In this document: positions 35,370-44,631 of the stretch, in pieces
Numbering within the stretch: position 1 is the stretch's first letter
Layout of the letters: each line of letters begins with the position of its first letter
NCBI GenBank assembly: GCA_965249035.1
Contig: CBDFKV010000007.1
Location: forward strand, 558,001-622,000
DNA length: 64,000 bases
From: CBDFKV01 sp965249035
GTDB taxonomy: Bacteria; Pseudomonadota; Gammaproteobacteria; Arenicellales; Poriferihabitantaceae
Direction: 5' to 3'
Position numbers and translations under genes: made by a program
Notes under the pieces: model-generated
What the model was told of the DNA's origin: nothing
Databases searched by the model: none
The model's input: only the letters and a program-made list of their open reading frames with translations

Positions 35370-35889
35370 CTTTCTCGTGTGGATATCGAATCCAGCGCCA
35401 GCCAATACTGTCCATGATCAATAGTATGGCCCCAATAGTAATAGCGCTATCGGCAATATTAAATGCGGGAAACTGCCAGCTGCCATAGTGCACCCATAAA
35501 AAGTCGATAACATATTGATGCACTATCCGGTCGATGAGATTACCAACCGCGCCACCCAAAATCAGCGTCAAAGCGACTGCTAATTGCCGTTCTTTATGGG
35601 CAATTTGCCATAACCACACCAGCAAGACAATAGAAGTAACCACCGCAATCAGGCCAAAAAAATAGACTTGATTACCGCCTTCAAAATTCAGGAAACTAAA
35701 TGCAGCGCCATAATTATGCGCTTGGATTAAACCAAAAAATGCGGTGATGTCGATGCGCTGGTGTAAATCAATATTAGCGATCACCCACCCTTTACTGACT
35801 TGGTCAGCAATCACTACTATAGCGGCGAGCAGCAGACAGGCAGTAAATGCTCGGGCGGATGACGGTGAAATAGACGCATTACTGGTCAT
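35359..35889 (-). CDS. lspA: Lipoprotein signal peptidase (signal peptidase II)
   Basis: This 176-residue inner-membrane aspartyl protease removes the signal peptides of prolipoproteins. Four membrane helices are evident, as are the conserved motifs NYGAAFSFL and the two catalytic aspartates in GNLIDRIVHQYVIDF and FNIADSAITIGA. It starts 2 bases after ribF ends. In most relatives ileS lies between ribF and lspA, and here it is missing. Confidence 0.96.
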   Translation of the reverse strand: MTSNASISPSSARAFTACLLLAAIVVIADQVSKGWVIANIDLHQRIDITAFFGLIQAHNYGAAFSFLNFEGGNQVYFFGLIAVVTSIVLLVWLWQIAHKERQLAVALTLILGGAVGNLIDRIVHQYVIDFLWVHYGSWQFPAFNIADSAITIGAILLIMDSIGWRWIRYPHEKDVA

Positions 35890-35891
35890 GT

Positions 35892-36824
35892 CTAGGAACT
35901 CGGGAGGTTAAAATAGGTCAACGCCGCCTGCTTATCGAATGCTATCTGTTCCACCAGGGCATCAAACGACTCAAACTTTTTCTCTTCACGAATAGTTGAT
36001 AAGAAATCAACGCACACTCGACGTCCATACAAATCAGCATCAAAGTCAAACAGATGCACTTCCAACAACCGTTTTAAGCCTCCGACTGTGGGTCTAATAC
36101 CTAGATTCGCAACACCCTTGCCGATCACGCCATCTGCATCATTCACCCGTACCACAAACACACCACTTAGCGGTCGCTGATGTCTAATTCTCAAGTTGAT
36201 GGTTGGAAACCCCAAGTCGCGCCCGCGCTTATCGCCGTGCACCACCCTGCCACTGATTCGGTAGGGCCTGCCCAACACTTGCTCCGCAACGTCCAACTGC
36301 CGTGCATTCAACGCCTCTCGTACGCGAGTGCTGCTAATACGCGCAGCGTCATCAGTAACCGTCGGTAATTGCCGCACTTCAAACCCCAGCGCTTGACCGG
36401 CTGATTTTAACGTATCGACATTGCCACCTCGACCTTTGCCATAGCGAAAGTCGTCGCCTACGATCAGGCATTGTGCTTTTAAGTCCGATACCAATATTTG
36501 CTGTACAAAGGTGTCGGCATTCATGTTGGCCAAATGCGCATCAAAACGAAATACCACTAAAGCATCGGCCCCTAGACCCGCAATCGCCATACTGCGATCA
36601 CACACGCTCATCACCCGGCTAGGGGCTTTGTCACCCGCAAAAAATTCTTCCGGATGTGGGTCAAAGGTAATCACCACTAACGGCGCGCCTAATCGATCAG
36701 CCTGTTCGCGTGCAAGTCGCAACATAGCTTGGTGACCCAGATGAACGCCATCGAAATTACCGATCGTGACGACGCTGGCTTCCAGCTCGGCTGCGAGCGA
36801 GCGGGTATGGCGAACAATTTTCAT
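35892..36824 (-). CDS. ribF: Bifunctional riboflavin kinase/FAD synthetase
   Basis: This 310-residue enzyme converts riboflavin to FMN and then to FAD. The N-terminal adenylyltransferase half has VTIGNFDGVHLGHQAML (residues about 20-36) and ISSTRVREAL. The C-terminal kinase half has RVVHGDKRGRDLGFPTINL. It overlaps the upstream DUF2203 gene by four bases and is followed almost immediately by lspA. Confidence 0.96.
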   Translation of the reverse strand: MKIVRHTRSLAAELEASVVTIGNFDGVHLGHQAMLRLAREQADRLGAPLVVITFDPHPEEFFAGDKAPSRVMSVCDRSMAIAGLGADALVVFRFDAHLANMNADTFVQQILVSDLKAQCLIVGDDFRYGKGRGGNVDTLKSAGQALGFEVRQLPTVTDDAARISSTRVREALNARQLDVAEQVLGRPYRISGRVVHGDKRGRDLGFPTINLRIRHQRPLSGVFVVRVNDADGVIGKGVANLGIRPTVGGLKRLLEVHLFDFDADLYGRRVCVDFLSTIREEKKFESFDALVEQIAFDKQAALTYFNLPSS

Positions 36825-37279
36825 CGAGACAGGATGGCAGCGAGGTTAGTAGCCTGATTGGTAGCCCGGCTGGCTGCCTTACGTTCTTGATGACTCATTA
36901 AGCGGCGAGATTCAAACGTCTCGGCGTATTCCTGGTGATAGCACAGGTAGCGCTCAGGGTATTGCCAGCTATACCAGCCCTCTCCATAGTCAAATCCCAA
37001 CTGCCACAGCCCGTGAACCGATACCCCCAAACGCTCCATTCGTTGCTGCCAGTCATTAACTCGCTGACGATACTGGGCCTCCAACTCAGGCAGTCTCGGG
37101 TCAGCCAGCACCATATTTGCCATTCTCTGCTGAATAGGGGCTAATTGATCGACCGCCCGATCGGTCAATTTATAGACCATCGGCAAAAGCGTCTCAGCTT
37201 CTGCAAAACTAAATCGTTGTGGTTCACCAACGGGGTGAATCGCTACCCGCGATAGAGCGGGCCTAGATGGTTTTTGCAC
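36821..37279 (-). CDS. DUF2203-type protein of unknown function
   Basis: This 152-residue soluble protein contains FSFAEAETLLPMVYKLTDRAV near the start and VHGLWQLGFDYGEGWYSWQYPE later, the pattern of the DUF2203 family (helical region, then an aromatic-rich segment with an acidic pair). The last 30 residues are Ala/Arg/Thr-rich and not conserved-looking. It sits between murJ and ribF and overlaps ribF by four bases, so it is part of the operon. In the Pseudomonas version of this cluster no such gene is present at this point. Function is unknown. Confidence 0.75.
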   Translation of the reverse strand: MQKPSRPALSRVAIHPVGEPQRFSFAEAETLLPMVYKLTDRAVDQLAPIQQRMANMVLADPRLPELEAQYRQRVNDWQQRMERLGVSVHGLWQLGFDYGEGWYSWQYPERYLCYHQEYAETFESRRLMSHQERKAASRATNQATNLAAILSR

Positions 37280-37319
37280 AGGTAATTGGGTTTCGTAGTG
37301 TTGATCGGGTTAAGGGGAG

Positions 37320-38885
37320 TTAATTATACTGCTTTGCCATCATAAAATGCCTAGGCCGTGCCCCAGTCAATAATAAGCCCGCTGCGTACAGTATCAAGCC
37401 CATCGCCACCAGGAGCAACACATGGCCAACACGCCACCACACCCCTGCTTGCAACCATACATCGACCGGCTCGTTCAGCCACAGCAATCCAGCCGCCATC
37501 AGCAGCGTAGCCAACGCGATTCTTAGTAACACTGCCCACCAGCCCGGTTGGATTTTCAAGACGCCTTCTCGTCGTAGCAGATAAAATAATAGTCCCGCAT
37601 TGACTGCGGCTGCAATCGAAGTCGACAACGCCAAGCCCACGTGCGCCATGGGACGAAATAACAACAAGCTGAATACGATATTCACCCCCATGGAAATGGC
37701 CCCAATGCGCACCGGTGTTTTTGTATTCTCGCGGGCGAAAAATCCTGGCGCTAATACCTTAACCAAGATAATCGCAACAATCCCCACAGAAAAAGCCACT
37801 AAGGCGTTATAAACGCGGGGCACGTCGGCATCCGTGAAGGCACCATAGTGATACAAAGTCACGACCATTGGCTCGCCTAACACAATCAAGCCAGCCATCG
37901 CCGGTACCGCAATTAACACCACTGCGCGACAGGCCCAATCCAGCGTTAAAGAAAACACTTCCGCGGACTGTTCTGCGTAATCTTTCGACAATTTGGGCAA
38001 TATCGCTGTAGCCAGAGCAATCCCAAAAACCCCAACCGGGAATTCCATTAAGCGGTCTGAGTAATATAACCAAGAAATACTACCTGTTGCCAAAAAAGAC
38101 GCGAGCAAGGTATTGATTAATAGATTTATTTGAGCGATAGACACACCAAACAAGGCAGGCAAAGTCAAGCGATAGACGCGCTTCGCGCCTTCAACACCAA
38201 TCGCGTCTTCGGCTCTGGCCCGCACCCGTGGTTTGACCAGCAGTCCTTGTTGCTTCAGAAACGGCAACTGAAACAAAAACTGCAACACGCCGGCGATGAT
38301 GACGGCCCATGCCAACGCCTGGGTGGCATAAGTAAATTGCCGGGCGAAAAACCACGCGCCAGCAATCAAACTGAGATTAAGCAATACAGGCGTAAATGCG
38401 GGCACCGCAAAGCGGCCTTTGGTATTCATCATGCCAGCCGACAAAGCCACCAGCGAGATAAAAAACAAGTAGGGAAACATGATTCGAGTGACATCAACCG
38501 TCAACTGAAATGCTTCAGGATCATCTCGAAAGCCAGGGGCAATGACGGTTACAATCCAAGGAGCTGCCAGTACCCCGATACTGACTACCGCCAACAACAC
38601 CAACATCAAACGGCCGCTGATCAACGCTAAAAAACGGCGATTATCGGCGTCGGAATAGTTGATTTGATAATCTGAAAAAACCGGCACGAAGGCGGCTGAA
38701 AATGCGCCTTCGCCAAATAGACGTCGAAAGAAGTTCGGGATCCGAAAGGCAACAAAAAATACGTCTGCAATCAACTGACTGCCCATGACCTGTGCAAACA
38801 CGTTGTCGCGCACCAGTCCGCTGATGCGCGAAACCAGCGTCATTGCGCCAATAATCCCGGTTGATTTAAGTACCTTGCCGCTCAT
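37320..38885 (-). CDS. murJ: Lipid II flippase MurJ
   Basis: This 521-residue inner-membrane protein flips the peptidoglycan precursor lipid II. The start MSGKVLKSTGIIGAMTLVSRISGLVRD is the MurJ N-terminus, so the ATG at 38885 is preferred over an in-frame codon 60 bases upstream. About 14 hydrophobic segments follow, with the family motif GEGAFSAAFVPVF near residue 60. The gene that often precedes it, rpsT on the opposite strand, is not here. rarD occupies the position. Confidence 0.95.
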   Translation of the reverse strand: MSGKVLKSTGIIGAMTLVSRISGLVRDNVFAQVMGSQLIADVFFVAFRIPNFFRRLFGEGAFSAAFVPVFSDYQINYSDADNRRFLALISGRLMLVLLAVVSIGVLAAPWIVTVIAPGFRDDPEAFQLTVDVTRIMFPYLFFISLVALSAGMMNTKGRFAVPAFTPVLLNLSLIAGAWFFARQFTYATQALAWAVIIAGVLQFLFQLPFLKQQGLLVKPRVRARAEDAIGVEGAKRVYRLTLPALFGVSIAQINLLINTLLASFLATGSISWLYYSDRLMEFPVGVFGIALATAILPKLSKDYAEQSAEVFSLTLDWACRAVVLIAVPAMAGLIVLGEPMVVTLYHYGAFTDADVPRVYNALVAFSVGIVAIILVKVLAPGFFARENTKTPVRIGAISMGVNIVFSLLLFRPMAHVGLALSTSIAAAVNAGLLFYLLRREGVLKIQPGWWAVLLRIALATLLMAAGLLWLNEPVDVWLQAGVWWRVGHVLLLVAMGLILYAAGLLLTGARPRHFMMAKQYN

Positions 38886-38989
38886 GCGCGTATTGTAAGT
38901 GAAAGCGGTGTTGAGGGCGGCTGGATATTTACACTGATCGTGCAATATACAGAATGCACTAAGCTGCTATTTCAGATACATTTCGGCCC

Positions 38990-39862
38990 ATGTTACGTGG
39001 CTACCTTTTGATTCTTTCAGGCTATATTGCTTGGGGCCTATTTCCACTGTATTGGTCGCTGCTCGCGCATGTGCCGCCAATGGAAGTTTTGCTGCATCGG
39101 ATTGTCTGGTCAGTTCCAGTTTTGGTTGTATTCGTTTTATTGCGTGGCCGATGGGCAACTGAATACCGAGCCGCGATTCGTTCTCCAGCTGATCTACGCA
39201 TACTGTTTATCACCTGTATTCTGATCACCATCAATTGGGGTGTTTATATTTGGGCAGTCGCCAACCATCGCGTGGTTGAAGCTAGCATGGGTTATTTCCT
39301 AACCCCTTTGTTACACATTCTCACCGGCGTATTGATATTCAAAGAACGCCTGAATACCCTAAAATGGTTAGCAGTAGTTTGCGCCGCGTTGGGCGTGGGT
39401 TACTACATCGCCCAAGTCGATCAATTCCCCTGGGTAGCGCTGTCAGTCGGCTTTAGTTTTGCGGGTTATGGTGCGCTCAGAAAGAAGACGGTAGTCGGTG
39501 CAGTCCCCGGATTATTGGTAGAAACACTAATGATCGCGCCATTTGCACTGGCTTGGGTTATTTGGTTGCACCAAACGGGTACTAACTTCTTCTTGAAAGA
39601 ACCGCCATTAATTAATATGTGGTTGGTGCTCGGCGGCTTGGTCACGGTTGCGCCGCTCGCTCTGTTTACCGCGGGGGCTCGCCTACTACCCATGACGACG
39701 GTTGGCATACTATTTTATATCACACCCACGATGCAGTTTTTGACCGGCACTTTTTTGATGCACGAGCCGATGAATACTGATAAATTTATCGGATTTATCG
39801 GCATCTGGCTGGGCCTAGCTCTGTACACGATCTCGCTACTGCGAAGCCGTCAACGCAGCTAA
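38990..39862 (+). CDS. rarD: EamA-family transporter RarD
   Basis: This 290-residue membrane protein has ten hydrophobic segments. The opening LLILSGYIAWGLFPLYWSLLAHVPPMEVLLHRIVWS is typical of RarD (chloramphenicol-sensitive protein family). Its natural substrate is not known in any organism. The 3' end overlaps the convergent sulfotransferase gene by 27 bases. It is divergent from murJ. Confidence 0.9.
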   Translation: MLRGYLLILSGYIAWGLFPLYWSLLAHVPPMEVLLHRIVWSVPVLVVFVLLRGRWATEYRAAIRSPADLRILFITCILITINWGVYIWAVANHRVVEASMGYFLTPLLHILTGVLIFKERLNTLKWLAVVCAALGVGYYIAQVDQFPWVALSVGFSFAGYGALRKKTVVGAVPGLLVETLMIAPFALAWVIWLHQTGTNFFLKEPPLINMWLVLGGLVTVAPLALFTAGARLLPMTTVGILFYITPTMQFLTGTFLMHEPMNTDKFIGFIGIWLGLALYTISLLRSRQRS

Positions 39863-40678
39863 TCGGCGACGTGTTGCGACACTCTTTCCGTAGCACCAAT
39901 TGAGTTGACGAAATCCAGCTACTTGGGCACGAAACCGGGCCCCTCGCTGATTGATTGTTTGTGTTAGCTCCTTCTGTACCCAGTCATACAACTGCAAATC
40001 CCATTGATTAAGCTCACGGATAAGCGCCAACTCTTTGGCATTTGGCGGAGAATAAGGCACTGGCGTGACATTTTCTCGCAGGTAGACTGGCATTTTCCAA
40101 CCCAATGCTTGACGCCACAGCAATAGCACTTCGTCGTAGTACGCCAACGTGCCGGGATAGATAAAATGCTCTGCAAGATTGTGCTTAGCCTGCTCCAAAT
40201 CTTTTGCCGTGACATCGCGATTGCCGGGCACCCCACACTGCTGGTCTTTCCAGATGCCAGCAATCAGACGCGTTTGACCATTGCTGATTTGCCCACTCAG
40301 CCCGCAATCCAGATACGCCAGCAAACTCATTTTGCTGACTGAGTCATACAAAACGTGATACGGATTATTGGCAATAAACCGGTATTCAGAGATCACCCGC
40401 GTAATCGGCTCGCGCAGCATAGTGATATAGACTGCATCGGGCAAATAAGTGTGTAGGCCAAACGCCTGATGACCAGTGACGAGTTGAATTTTTTGGGTCT
40501 GCTCAAACGTTAACTCGCCAAACCTGAGAATATCGCCATTGATATCAGATTCGATCCTATATACCGACTTCGAGGGGTATTGCTTGTGCAACAGGCGTCG
40601 CAGAGTTGAGCCACCCGCCTTGGGGATATGCAAAAAGATTACCGGCCGCTTGGCGGCGCTTGATGGCGGCTTAGGCAT
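39836..40678 (-). CDS. Sulfotransferase-family protein
   Basis: This 280-residue protein has the 5'-phosphosulphate-binding loop in IFLHIPKAGGSTLRRLL (residues about 16-32) and a 3'-phosphate-binding segment MLREPITRVISEYR, as in PAPS-dependent sulfotransferases of the carbohydrate (family 2) type. It probably adds sulphate to a surface sugar or small molecule. No glycan genes are nearby. The ATG at 40678 is preferred to the TTG two codons upstream. Its 3' end overlaps rarD on the other strand. Confidence 0.85.
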   Translation of the reverse strand: MPKPPSSAAKRPVIFLHIPKAGGSTLRRLLHKQYPSKSVYRIESDINGDILRFGELTFEQTQKIQLVTGHQAFGLHTYLPDAVYITMLREPITRVISEYRFIANNPYHVLYDSVSKMSLLAYLDCGLSGQISNGQTRLIAGIWKDQQCGVPGNRDVTAKDLEQAKHNLAEHFIYPGTLAYYDEVLLLWRQALGWKMPVYLRENVTPVPYSPPNAKELALIRELNQWDLQLYDWVQKELTQTINQRGARFRAQVAGFRQLNWCYGKSVATRRRLAALTASQ

Positions 40679-40722
40679 TCTCAACGAATAGGGGCACTTT
40701 AGCGAATACCCGAACGGATCAG

Positions 40723-41544
40723 CTAAATGCTGCGCAGCAGCTCATTGATACCAACTTTGCCTAGAGTTTTTTCATCTACTTTTTTAACGATCACCGCACA
40801 ATACAAGCTGTGAGAACCATCAGAAGCGGGCAAATTACCCGACACCACCACCGAACCTGGCGGGATTTTGCCGTAGCTGTATTCACCGGTTTCGCGGTCG
40901 TAGATTTTGGTGCTTTGGCCGATATAAACGCCCATTGAAATCACCGAACCCCGGCCTACAATGACACCTTCTACCACTTCTGAGCGCGCACCGATAAAGC
41001 AATTGTCTTCAATAATCGTAGGCGCTGCCTGCAACGGCTCCAACACACCACCAATACCGACGCCACCTGATAAATGCACGTTCTTACCAATTTGTGCACA
41101 GGAGCCCACCGTAGCCCAAGTATCAACCATCGTACCTTCATCAACGTAGGCACCAATATTGACATAGCTCGGCATTAAAACCGTATTGGGTGCGATATAA
41201 GCCCCACGTCGAACAGTCGCTGGTGGAACGACCCGAAACCCACCTTTAACGAAATCCGCTTCGGTGTAATTGGCAAACTTAAGCGGCACTTTGTCGTAGT
41301 ACAAAGCGCCATTATCTCCTAAGACTTGATTATCTCGAATACGGAACGATAACAAAACCGCCTTTTTCAACCATTCATTAACCTGCCAACCATCGTCTTT
41401 AGGCTCCGCAACCCGCTCAGTACCGGAATCGAGTAAGCCCAAGGCCTGCTCGACGGCATCGTTCAACTCAGGTGAAACAGACGAGGGCGTGATATCAGCT
41501 CGGTTTTCCCAAGCGTCATTGATGATTGAAATAAGGTCTTGCAT
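40723..41544 (-). CDS. dapD: Tetrahydrodipicolinate N-succinyltransferase
   Basis: This 273-residue enzyme of the succinylase lysine/diaminopimelate pathway uses succinyl-CoA. It has an N-terminal helical domain and a left-handed beta-helix of hexapeptide repeats (IGAYVDEGTMVDTWATVGSCAQIGKN, residues about 155-180), with the C-terminal part GKIPPGSVVVSGNLPASDG. Length and motifs match the E. coli type. It stands alone on the minus strand. Confidence 0.96.
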   Translation of the reverse strand: MQDLISIINDAWENRADITPSSVSPELNDAVEQALGLLDSGTERVAEPKDDGWQVNEWLKKAVLLSFRIRDNQVLGDNGALYYDKVPLKFANYTEADFVKGGFRVVPPATVRRGAYIAPNTVLMPSYVNIGAYVDEGTMVDTWATVGSCAQIGKNVHLSGGVGIGGVLEPLQAAPTIIEDNCFIGARSEVVEGVIVGRGSVISMGVYIGQSTKIYDRETGEYSYGKIPPGSVVVSGNLPASDGSHSLYCAVIVKKVDEKTLGKVGINELLRSI

Positions 41545-41680
41545 AGATAATCCCGATTAAATAAATCCGAGCCACTGCTGATTGTACGGCTGCTAAAGCG
41601 CGGGATTGTATCAATAAATGCTGCCTGGTGTTTTCGACAAAAGTGCTAGACGCACTTACCAATAGAGGTATCCAACCCAG

Positions 41681-42565
41681 CTAAACCAACGGCATATCAA
41701 CACCGGCAACAGCACAAGCCGATTGCAGCGTATTGTGTAACAACACGGCGATGGTCATGGGGCCGACACCACCTGGAACGGGTGTGATTGCACCCGCGAC
41801 ATCAGCCGCGCTGGCGTATTCCACGTCTCCAACCAGCCTGGCTTTGCCATTATCGCCAATGATTCGATTAATGCCGACATCGATCACCGCAGCACCTGGT
41901 TTAACCCAATCGCCTTTGATCATTTCTGGCCGTCCAACTGCTGCGACCAAAATATCAGCGCCCCGACACACCGCTGGCAAATCTTTGGTGCGCGAATGCG
42001 CCACCGTAACCGTGCAGCTTTCAGCCAGCAACAACGCGGCCATCGGTTTGCCGACGATATTTGAGCGCCCGACGACCACTGCGTTTTTGCCCGACAAATC
42101 ATCACCCAAAGCATCCTTCAGCAGCATCATGCATCCTAAAGGCGTACAAGACACCAGCCCCGGCTCTCCAATCATGAGTTTACCGACATTTTCAATGTGA
42201 AAGCCATCAACATCCTTTTCAGGAGCGATGGCATTAATGACGGTCATCGGGTCGATGTGTTTTGGCAGCGGCAACTGAACCAAGATGCCATTCACCGCAT
42301 CATCAACATTTAACTCAGCCACTAACGCCAGCAACTCTGCTTGTGAGGTGGTGTCAGGTAAATGATGGTGAAACGACTGCATACCGACTTCTTCGGTTTG
42401 CTTGCGCTTATTGCGTACATACACTTGGCTGGCTGGGTCTTCTCCCACCAGAACGGTGGCGAGGCCGGGCTGAATCTGGTGCTTGTCACGTAATTCTGCA
42501 ACCGCTACGGCTACTCGAGCTCTCAAGCCTTCAGCAAAGGCTTTTCCATCAATAATCTGAGGCAT
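41681..42565 (-). CDS. folD: Methylenetetrahydrofolate dehydrogenase/cyclohydrolase
   Basis: This 294-residue bifunctional enzyme interconverts 5,10-methylene- and 10-formyl-tetrahydrofolate with NADP. Motifs include YVRNKRKQTEEVGM with the catalytic lysine (about residue 56), VQLPLPKHID, VVGRSNIVGKPMAALLL and the C-terminal GGVGPMTIAVLLHNT. It has the normal length and is divergent from the FabD-like gene. Confidence 0.96.
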   Translation of the reverse strand: MPQIIDGKAFAEGLRARVAVAVAELRDKHQIQPGLATVLVGEDPASQVYVRNKRKQTEEVGMQSFHHHLPDTTSQAELLALVAELNVDDAVNGILVQLPLPKHIDPMTVINAIAPEKDVDGFHIENVGKLMIGEPGLVSCTPLGCMMLLKDALGDDLSGKNAVVVGRSNIVGKPMAALLLAESCTVTVAHSRTKDLPAVCRGADILVAAVGRPEMIKGDWVKPGAAVIDVGINRIIGDNGKARLVGDVEYASAADVAGAITPVPGGVGPMTIAVLLHNTLQSACAVAGVDMPLV

Positions 42566-42754
42566 GGCTAGATCGGATCACAATTATCTGATTAATTTCG
42601 TCAGCGACTATACGCCAGCGCGTGATGATTGCAATGAAGGATTATTTAGCTGATGCGACATACCCCCTGTTAATCAGATCTCAATCGGGTATTGAACCGA
42701 AGCGCAAATTTGCCTAATCTTCAGACCCTTCAAATCGCATTTAAGAACCTAACT

Positions 42755-43729
42755 ATGACCAACCGCACTGTTTTATTTGCCTTTCCAGGTCAAGGTGCCC
42801 AATACGCAGGCATGGGCAGCGACCTGCATCAAGTGTATGACATTGTTCGCCAAACCTACCAAGAAGCCAGCGATACCCTGGGCTTTGACATGGCAACGCT
42901 GTCCTTTGAGGACCCCGATAAGGTGATCAATTTGACCCGTAACACACAGCCAGTTTTGGTCACGCATCACATTGCCTGCATGCGCATTTTTGATCAATTA
43001 ACCAATGGCGCCTCCTCACCACAGATGGCCGCAGGTCATAGCTTGGGTGAATATTCCGCCTTGGTTGCCGCTGGCTCAATCAGCTTTGCGCAAGCGCTAA
43101 AACTGGTGCGCGCACGGGGGGAAATGATGGGTGAGTACGGTCGAGGTGAAATGGAAGCGTTAACCCTTGAAGTCGCCGATGCCAAGGCACTGGCTGACGA
43201 GTTCTATTGCGGCATAGCGGCCTGTAACTTGCTGGACCAAACCGTCGTTGGTGGTTTGCCGGATGACTTGGAAGCGCTAACCACAGCAATGAAAGAACGC
43301 TTCCCACGTAAACGTGGTACGCGTTTGAAAACCGAAGGTGCTTTTCATACCTACTACATGGTCGAGGCGGCGACGCGGTTTCGTGAAGTGCTGGAAGCCA
43401 ATGAGTTCAAAGCGCCTGCTATTAAAGTGCTCTCTAATTTCAGCGGTGGCATGCATGATCGAAGTGCCGACTCCATTCGTTCACGGCTGTTCATGCAGCT
43501 GTTTAATCCGGTATTGTGGCATAACAATTTGATGACCGTGCTGGACGCCGGCGTCACTCAAATCATCGAATTTGGTGGCGGGATTGGTCGCGGAGAAACG
43601 CCAGCTGACAAGCGCGCAAATCTGGAAGGTATTGTGAAGAAAACCTATCGTAGCGCCGACAAGCCGCCGGCACATACTGCCGTCATTAATCAAGCATCGT
43701 TGGAAGCAGCCGTACACCAGTTTGTATGA
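42755..43729 (+). CDS. FabD-like acyltransferase (malonyl-CoA:ACP transacylase family)
   Basis: This 324-residue protein has the acyltransferase start FAFPGQGAQYAGMG, the nucleophile serine in GHSLGEYSALVAAG (about residue 96) and the arginine of LVRARGEMMGEY expected for malonyl binding. The histidine region reads TEGAFHTYYM, where FabD proteins usually have PSHC or PFHS. It ends with the FNPVLWHNNLM motif of the family. It is not in a fatty acid operon. It could be the only malonyl transferase of the cell or a paralogue for another pathway. The start at 42755 is preferred to a TTG 63 bases upstream. Confidence 0.82.
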   Translation: MTNRTVLFAFPGQGAQYAGMGSDLHQVYDIVRQTYQEASDTLGFDMATLSFEDPDKVINLTRNTQPVLVTHHIACMRIFDQLTNGASSPQMAAGHSLGEYSALVAAGSISFAQALKLVRARGEMMGEYGRGEMEALTLEVADAKALADEFYCGIAACNLLDQTVVGGLPDDLEALTTAMKERFPRKRGTRLKTEGAFHTYYMVEAATRFREVLEANEFKAPAIKVLSNFSGGMHDRSADSIRSRLFMQLFNPVLWHNNLMTVLDAGVTQIIEFGGGIGRGETPADKRANLEGIVKKTYRSADKPPAHTAVINQASLEAAVHQFV

Positions 43730-43807
43730 GTCATTGATTGCAGCGCGCATTAACCGGTTTTAATTGCTACAATTCCAGCTTGAACAGCATCTAAAAAGGA
43801 CAATTCC

Positions 43808-44410
43808 ATGAAACAACTCCCCTCACTCACTAAGTTTGGCATCACACTGCTTATTGCAGCCGGCACTAGCCTTGGTAGCTTAACTGCCTCTGCCGACACT
43901 GGTACCACCTGGTTTGGTGAGCCCGCTATTGGTCAGTGGATGGCAGGCATTAAAATTGGCAATACAGAAGTTGATATTCCTGGCTATGACAAAGGCTCCA
44001 ATGCCGCTCTCATGCTAGGCTATCAATTCGCCCGACCGATTGGAGCCGGCGGACAATCAAGCATCGAATTTGAATTGGGCCAGAGTAGTGATGCCGATAT
44101 TGATTTTAGTAGCGACCGTGGGATTCGTGGTGATTGGAATAGCGACACCCTCGCCGCATATTTTGCCTATCGCTCTGCCGGAACCATTTACTTCAAAGGC
44201 AAGCTTGGCGCACTTCACTCCAGCATTAATTCTGATTTCAACCTCGTTCGCGCAGATGCAAAAAGCACCGAAACCAACTTTGCCTACGGTCTAGGGCTGG
44301 GCTATCAAATCCCGGGCAGTGAGACGGTACAAATCGAAGCGGAGTGGGTCAACTCAAGTGGTGATCATGATCTTAATATGCTCACACTGGGCATTAATTT
44401 TCTATTTTAG
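43808..44410 (+). CDS. Outer-membrane beta-barrel protein
   Basis: This 200-residue protein has a signal peptide (residues about 1-29, ending TASADTG), alternating hydrophobic strands, glycine- and aromatic-rich turns and a C-terminal phenylalanine (LGINFLF), which is the assembly signal for outer-membrane barrels. The size fits an eight-stranded barrel. No specific ligand can be named. AAAGGA precedes the ATG, and a terminator follows at 44437. Confidence 0.8.
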   Translation: MKQLPSLTKFGITLLIAAGTSLGSLTASADTGTTWFGEPAIGQWMAGIKIGNTEVDIPGYDKGSNAALMLGYQFARPIGAGGQSSIEFELGQSSDADIDFSSDRGIRGDWNSDTLAAYFAYRSAGTIYFKGKLGALHSSINSDFNLVRADAKSTETNFAYGLGLGYQIPGSETVQIEAEWVNSSGDHDLNMLTLGINFLF

Positions 44411-44436
44411 CGAACCCCACTTCCAAAACTCAAACT

Positions 44437-44473
44437 AAAAGCCGCGTAAGTTGATCATTTATGCGGCTTTTTT
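44437..44473 (+). terminator. Rho-independent terminator after the outer-membrane protein gene
   Basis: The stem AAAAGCCGCGTAA/TTATGCGGCTTTT, including one G-U pair, ends in a run of T, about 30 bases after the stop codon. Confidence 0.85.
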
Positions 44474-44506
44474 GTGTCAAGACACTAATCAAAGGCCGCC
44501 CTGCAT

Positions 44507-44533
44507 TTGATTTCTTCAGCGAAAACCCCACAT
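44507..44533 (+). promoter_or_regulatory. Candidate heat-shock (sigma-32) promoter of clpB
   Basis: TTGATT (44507-44512) and CCCCACAT (44526-44533) are 13 bases apart, resembling the sigma-32 elements CTTGAAA and CCCCATNT. It lies about 100 bases before clpB, which is a heat-shock gene in Gammaproteobacteria. Confidence 0.55.
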
Positions 44534-44631
44534 ACAAGCCAGACATAAAATACCCCGACTAGGTCGTGGTTATTTGAGGTAGCTTGCCTAAATAGCGAGA
44601 TGCCTGAACCCTGTTTTAAGAGGCTATTAAG

